Positions 5,961 to 11,882 of a stretch of DNA of 11,882 nucleotides are shown here, piece after piece (positions within the stretch are counted from its first letter, which is position 1; each line of letters starts with the position of its first letter). The position numbers were made by a program, and so were the translations under genes. The DNA is taken from contig JAJXYI010000432.1 of NCBI GenBank assembly GCA_021780625.1, forward strand, positions 1 through 11,882, in the 5' to 3' direction. The stretch is from a bacterium. Lineage in GTDB: Bacteria; Verrucomicrobiota; Verrucomicrobiae; Opitutales; Opitutaceae. The notes under the pieces are model-generated. The model was not told where the DNA came from, ran no database searches, and worked only from the letters and a program-made list of their open reading frames with translations.

Positions 5961-7817
5961 ATGCCGCGCAAATCCAAGAACGCAGACTCCATCCACGCCG
6001 ACGCCGTTGAAGAGGTCGTCCAGCAGGGGCACGCCGCGCACACCGAAGAAGGTGTGGACCAGGAGACTGCCGCCACCGGAAATCTCAACGAGAAGATTCG
6101 TCAACTGATTCGCCTCTCCAAGGAGCAGGGGTACCTCACGTTTGACGACATCAACGAAGCGCTGCCCGAGTCGGTGGAAAACCAGGAGGAAATCGACAAC
6201 GTCCTGTCGATCCTGAACAACCTCGACATCGAGATTCTCGAGCCGGACCAGGTCGAGGGCTACAAACAGAGGCAGGAAGAGGCCGAGGAAGAGGAGTCGA
6301 GGAGCTCGCAGAACGACATTCTCGACGATCCGGTCAGGATGTACCTCAAGCAGATGGGTCAGGTCCCGCTGCTGACCCGCGAGCAGGAGGTCGAGATCTC
6401 CAAGCGAATCGAGACCGCCGAGCTGAAGGCGCAGGAAGCGCTCTTCCAGGCCGCTCGAATCTCGGGTTATATCATCGCGCTCGGCCAGAAGCTCATCACC
6501 CGCGAGGAGCGTTTCGACCGCATCGTCATCGACAAGAAGATCGAAAGCCGGGACGCCTACTTCAAATCCCTGCCCAAGCTCATCGAACTGGCGCAGAAAG
6601 CCGAGGATTCCACGGCGGAATCGTGGGAAGAGTACCTCAAGGCGCGCAATGACGCCGAACGCAAGAAGGTGCTCGCCAAACATCGCAAGCGCGAGACCAC
6701 GCTGCGGGGGCATTTCTCCAAGTTCTTCTTCAAGCTGAAGGTGTACGAGGACTACATCGAGCGTCTGCGCCCGGTGCTCGAGGAGATCGGCAGGCTGTCC
6801 GATTCGTTCGACCGAGCCAAGCATCCGAAGACAAAGAAGGATGCGGCCATCGACACGAAGGTGATCAACGCGCGCCTCCGCGAGATCGAGGCCGAGCAGC
6901 GCATCGAGCCCCACGCGCTCGTGCAGGTGATTCATCAGGCACAGACCCACATCCGTGAAGCGCACAAGGCGAAGACCGAGATGGTCGAAGCCAACCTGCG
7001 TCTCGTGATCTCGATCGCGAAGAAATACACGAACCGTGGCCTCTCCTTCCTGGACCTCATCCAGGAGGGCAACATGGGCCTCATGAAGGCGGTGGAAAAG
7101 TTCGAGTACCGCCGCGGCTATAAGTTCTCCACCTATGCAACCTGGTGGATCCGCCAGGCCATCACGCGCTCGATCGCAGACCAGGCACGCACCATCCGCA
7201 TTCCGGTGCACATGATCGAGACCCTGAACAAGGTCATGCAGGTGCAGAAACAGCTTCTTCAGGAGTTCGGTCACGAGCCGACGCCCGAGGAGGTTGCGGA
7301 GGAGATGAATCTCCCCGTCGACCGGGTGCAGCAGATCATGAAGATGGCCCAGCAGCCGATCTCCCTGCAATCGCCCGTGGGCGACGGAGACGACACGAGC
7401 TTTGGCGACTTCATCGAGGACAAGTCGGCGGAGAATCCGTACGACATGACGGCCTACTCGCTGCTGCGCGAAAAGATCATCGACGTGCTCGATTCGCTCA
7501 CCGAGCGCGAGCGCCGCGTGCTTTCGCTGCGCTTCGGCCTCGTCGACGGCTACAGCCGCACCCTCGAGGAGGTGGGCAAACAATTCAAGGTCACGCGCGA
7601 GCGAATCCGCCAGATCGAGGCGAAGGCCCTGCGCAAGATGCGTCATCCGACGCGCCTACGCCAGCTCACCGGATTCTTCGACGCCGAACCGCTGGACAAC
7701 TCGCCCAACGCCTACAACGCGGCCACCGCCATGCGGGTCCAGAATCTGCCCGGCGGCAAATCGCCGGACGAGGACGACCGCAGGGGCTCCCCCCAGTCCG
7801 ACAACGAGTCGCCTTGA
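5961..7817 (+). CDS. rpoD: RNA polymerase primary sigma factor RpoD (sigma-70)
   Basis: A 618-residue group 1 sigma factor that directs core RNA polymerase to housekeeping promoters. Region 1.1 lies near residues 42-95; 1.2 begins [17 protein letters not shown] (122-138); a non-conserved, highly charged insert covers about 155-335. Regions 2.1-2.4 span 339-418, with [19 protein letters not shown] and the -10-reading segment [20 protein letters not shown]. Region 3 follows ([18 protein letters not shown]), and region 4.2 holds the helix-turn-helix [20 protein letters not shown] (534-553). The protein runs about 44 residues beyond the point where E. coli RpoD stops (after GFFD, 571-574); this tail is polar and acidic. 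ATG 5961 lacks a Shine-Dalgarno and is 18 bases after dnaG, echoing the rpsU-dnaG-rpoD operon of enterobacteria, here without rpsU. A hairpin spans the stop codon. Confidence 0.97.
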   Translation: MPRKSKNADSIHADAVEEVVQQGHAAHTEEGVDQETAATGNLNEKIRQLIRLSKEQGYLTFDDINEALPESVENQEEIDNVLSILNNLDIEILEPDQVEGYKQRQEEAEEEESRSSQNDILDDPVRMYLKQMGQVPLLTREQEVEISKRIETAELKAQEALFQAARISGYIIALGQKLITREERFDRIVIDKKIESRDAYFKSLPKLIELAQKAEDSTAESWEEYLKARNDAERKKVLAKHRKRETTLRGHFSKFFFKLKVYEDYIERLRPVLEEIGRLSDSFDRAKHPKTKKDAAIDTKVINARLREIEAEQRIEPHALVQVIHQAQTHIREAHKAKTEMVEANLRLVISIAKKYTNRGLSFLDLIQEGNMGLMKAVEKFEYRRGYKFSTYATWWIRQAITRSIADQARTIRIPVHMIETLNKVMQVQKQLLQEFGHEPTPEEVAEEMNLPVDRVQQIMKMAQQPISLQSPVGDGDDTSFGDFIEDKSAENPYDMTAYSLLREKIIDVLDSLTERERRVLSLRFGLVDGYSRTLEEVGKQFKVTRERIRQIEAKALRKMRHPTRLRQLTGFFDAEPLDNSPNAYNAATAMRVQNLPGGKSPDEDDRRGSPQSDNESP

Positions 7818-7827
7818 GCGGCTCGTT
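7803..7827 (+). other. Hairpin spanning the rpoD stop codon, no T tract
   Basis: AACGAGTCGC (7803-7812) pairs with GCGGCTCGTT (7818-7827) in a 10-bp stem with one G-U pair and a CTTGA loop; the rpoD stop TGA (7815-7817) sits in the loop. No T run follows (CGGTGCAC), so it is not a standard terminator. It could stabilise the dnaG-rpoD transcript end, be a processing site before tatA, or arise by chance. Confidence 0.4.
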
Positions 7828-7876
7828 CGGTGCACTCTCGACAGTCTCCCTCAAGCATTCATCCTGATTTTCCATC

Positions 7877-8131
7877 ATGACCTCGGCCTCCCTGTTGTTC
7901 ACAGCGCTCCTGCCCGGTGGCGGTGAGTGGCTTTGGATCTTCATCATCATCCTGGTTCTCTTCGGCGGCTCGCGCCTGCCCTCCCTCGCGAAGGGCATGG
8001 GACAAGCCGTGAAGGAATTCAAGAAGGCGTCCCGCGACGAGGAGGAGGAGAAGCCGTCCGGCGACTCCAAGAAACCTGAAGGTACCAAGCAGGGCGGGTC
8101 CTCATCGGGATCGACCCACGGTCAGAACTGA
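7877..8131 (+). CDS. tatA: Sec-independent protein translocase subunit TatA
   Basis: An 84-residue TatA/E protein, the pore-forming partner in the twin-arginine translocase that exports folded proteins. The N-terminal periplasmic stub is short; GGGEWLWIFIIILVLFGG (14-31) is the single membrane helix. SRLPSLAKGMGQAVKEFKKA (32-51) is the amphipathic helix with the FG hinge and the typical G.G.A...FKKA pattern. The tail is charged and then Gly/Ser-rich (54-84), as in other TatA proteins. ATG 7877 has no Shine-Dalgarno and lies 59 bases after rpoD; the pair may be co-transcribed. No tatB or tatC is adjacent; the gene ends at a strong terminator, so those partners, if present, are elsewhere. TatA versus TatE cannot be separated from sequence alone. 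Confidence 0.9.
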   Translation: MTSASLLFTALLPGGGEWLWIFIIILVLFGGSRLPSLAKGMGQAVKEFKKASRDEEEEKPSGDSKKPEGTKQGGSSSGSTHGQN

Positions 8132-8137
8132 ACTTCC

Positions 8138-8166
8138 AAAGGCGCCGAATCCAATTCGGCGCCTTT

Positions 8167-8168
<2 letters not shown>
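8138..8168 (+). terminator. Strong terminator after tatA, shared with the convergent antiporter gene
   Basis: AAGGCGCCGAAT (8139-8150) and ATTCGGCGCCTT (8154-8165) form a perfect 12-bp stem with a CCA loop; A8138 and T8166 can extend it. Five T's (8164-8168) follow on the plus strand, only six bases after the tatA stop. In minus-strand reading the antiporter stop codon TAA (8167-8169) abuts the stem, and a short TTT follows the hairpin, so it may also end that transcript. Confidence 0.88.
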
Positions 8169-11719
<3,551 letters not shown>

Positions 11720-11751
11720 GGATGGCGTCCGCAGGCGATTTGCCGGGACGC

Positions 11752-11757
11752 AGGGAG
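11752..11757 (+). promoter_or_regulatory. Shine-Dalgarno for mreC
   Basis: AGGGAG ends 9 bases before TTG 11767. The only other codon in this frame upstream is CCG after the stop TGA (11761-11763), so this site fixes the TTG start of mreC. Confidence 0.6.
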
Positions 11758-11766
11758 ACCTGACCG

Positions 11767-11882
11767 TTGTCACGTCGACGTTTCGACCAAGCCAAGCCCT
11801 TTGCGGCGCTTGGCATCCTCGTGCTTGCTTGGCTGCTGCTGCCGGTGGCGGTCAAGAGCGTGATGCGGGTGAGCTTGTTCGA
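11767..11882 (+). CDS. mreC: Rod-shape-determining protein MreC, N-terminal fragment
   Basis: The first 38 complete codons are present and the gene runs off the window. From TTG 11767 the protein reads as a basic cytosolic start (SRRRFDQAKP) followed by one membrane helix (about residues 11-29, FAALGILVLAWLLLPVAV). That is the layout of MreC, a bitopic protein whose periplasmic part binds the elongasome. The periplasmic coiled coil and beta domains lie outside. TTG is the first possible start after an in-frame TGA and has a good Shine-Dalgarno. The identification rests on the N-terminal layout and on the position directly after mreB, and no other part of the family can be checked here. Confidence 0.8.
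   Translation, partial: MSRRRFDQAKPFAALGILVLAWLLLPVAVKSVMRVSLF

Noticed and set aside
5832..7646. Minus-strand open frame of 604 codons
   Set aside because: Exact antisense shadow of rpoD; Leu/Asp/His-rich composition without domains.

Overview
This is a GC-rich bacterial chromosomal segment made mostly of core housekeeping genes. Protein style and gene order (EIIA-diadenylate cyclase fusion, dnaG-rpoD, an MreC beginning with a Ser-Arg-Arg-Arg-Phe N-terminus, and an almost complete lack of Shine-Dalgarno sites) suggest Verrucomicrobiota, possibly an Opitutales-like lineage. That assignment is an inference from recalled family features, not from a search. I see no mobile element, CRISPR array, tRNA or rRNA, and no gene-free stretch longer than 300 bases.

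Layout. (1) Positions 2-652, plus strand: the C-terminus of an Mrp/ApbC-type Fe-S carrier ATPase, then a small unrecognised protein gene whose start is unclear because the only strong Shine-Dalgarno site nearby points to a different, overlapping frame. (2) Positions 3942 down to about 774, minus strand: a likely operon reading exported DUF362-like protein > nuoA (Complex I subunit A) > a three-part EIIA/pyruvate-kinase-like/diadenylate-cyclase fusion > rpmG (L33), ending at a 10-bp hairpin terminator. (3) Positions 4068-8131, plus strand: dnaG (primase), rpoD (housekeeping sigma factor) and tatA (Tat translocase), ending at a 12-bp hairpin terminator. (4) Positions 10467 down to 8167, minus strand: a large CPA2/Kef-type antiporter with extra membrane segments and two TrkA-C (RCK_C) domains, convergent with tatA; its stop codon lies in the terminator's T run. 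(5) From 10703, plus strand: mreB, then the first 38 codons of mreC (TTG start, good Shine-Dalgarno), cut by the window end.

The most interesting object is the fusion at 1075-2433. Its N-terminus is a PTS-type EIIA domain with the phosphorylatable histidine (H66). Its C-terminus is a DisA_N diadenylate-cyclase domain that resembles the archaeal DacZ form (DGA, then RHA rather than RHR), but the usual Ser-Glu of the VSE motif is replaced by a run of serines. If active, it could couple sugar/nitrogen phosphotransfer status to c-di-AMP. The antiporter 6 kb away carries RCK_C domains, a class known to bind c-di-AMP in K+ transporters, so a maker and a candidate receiver lie in the same window. 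That functional link is a hypothesis.
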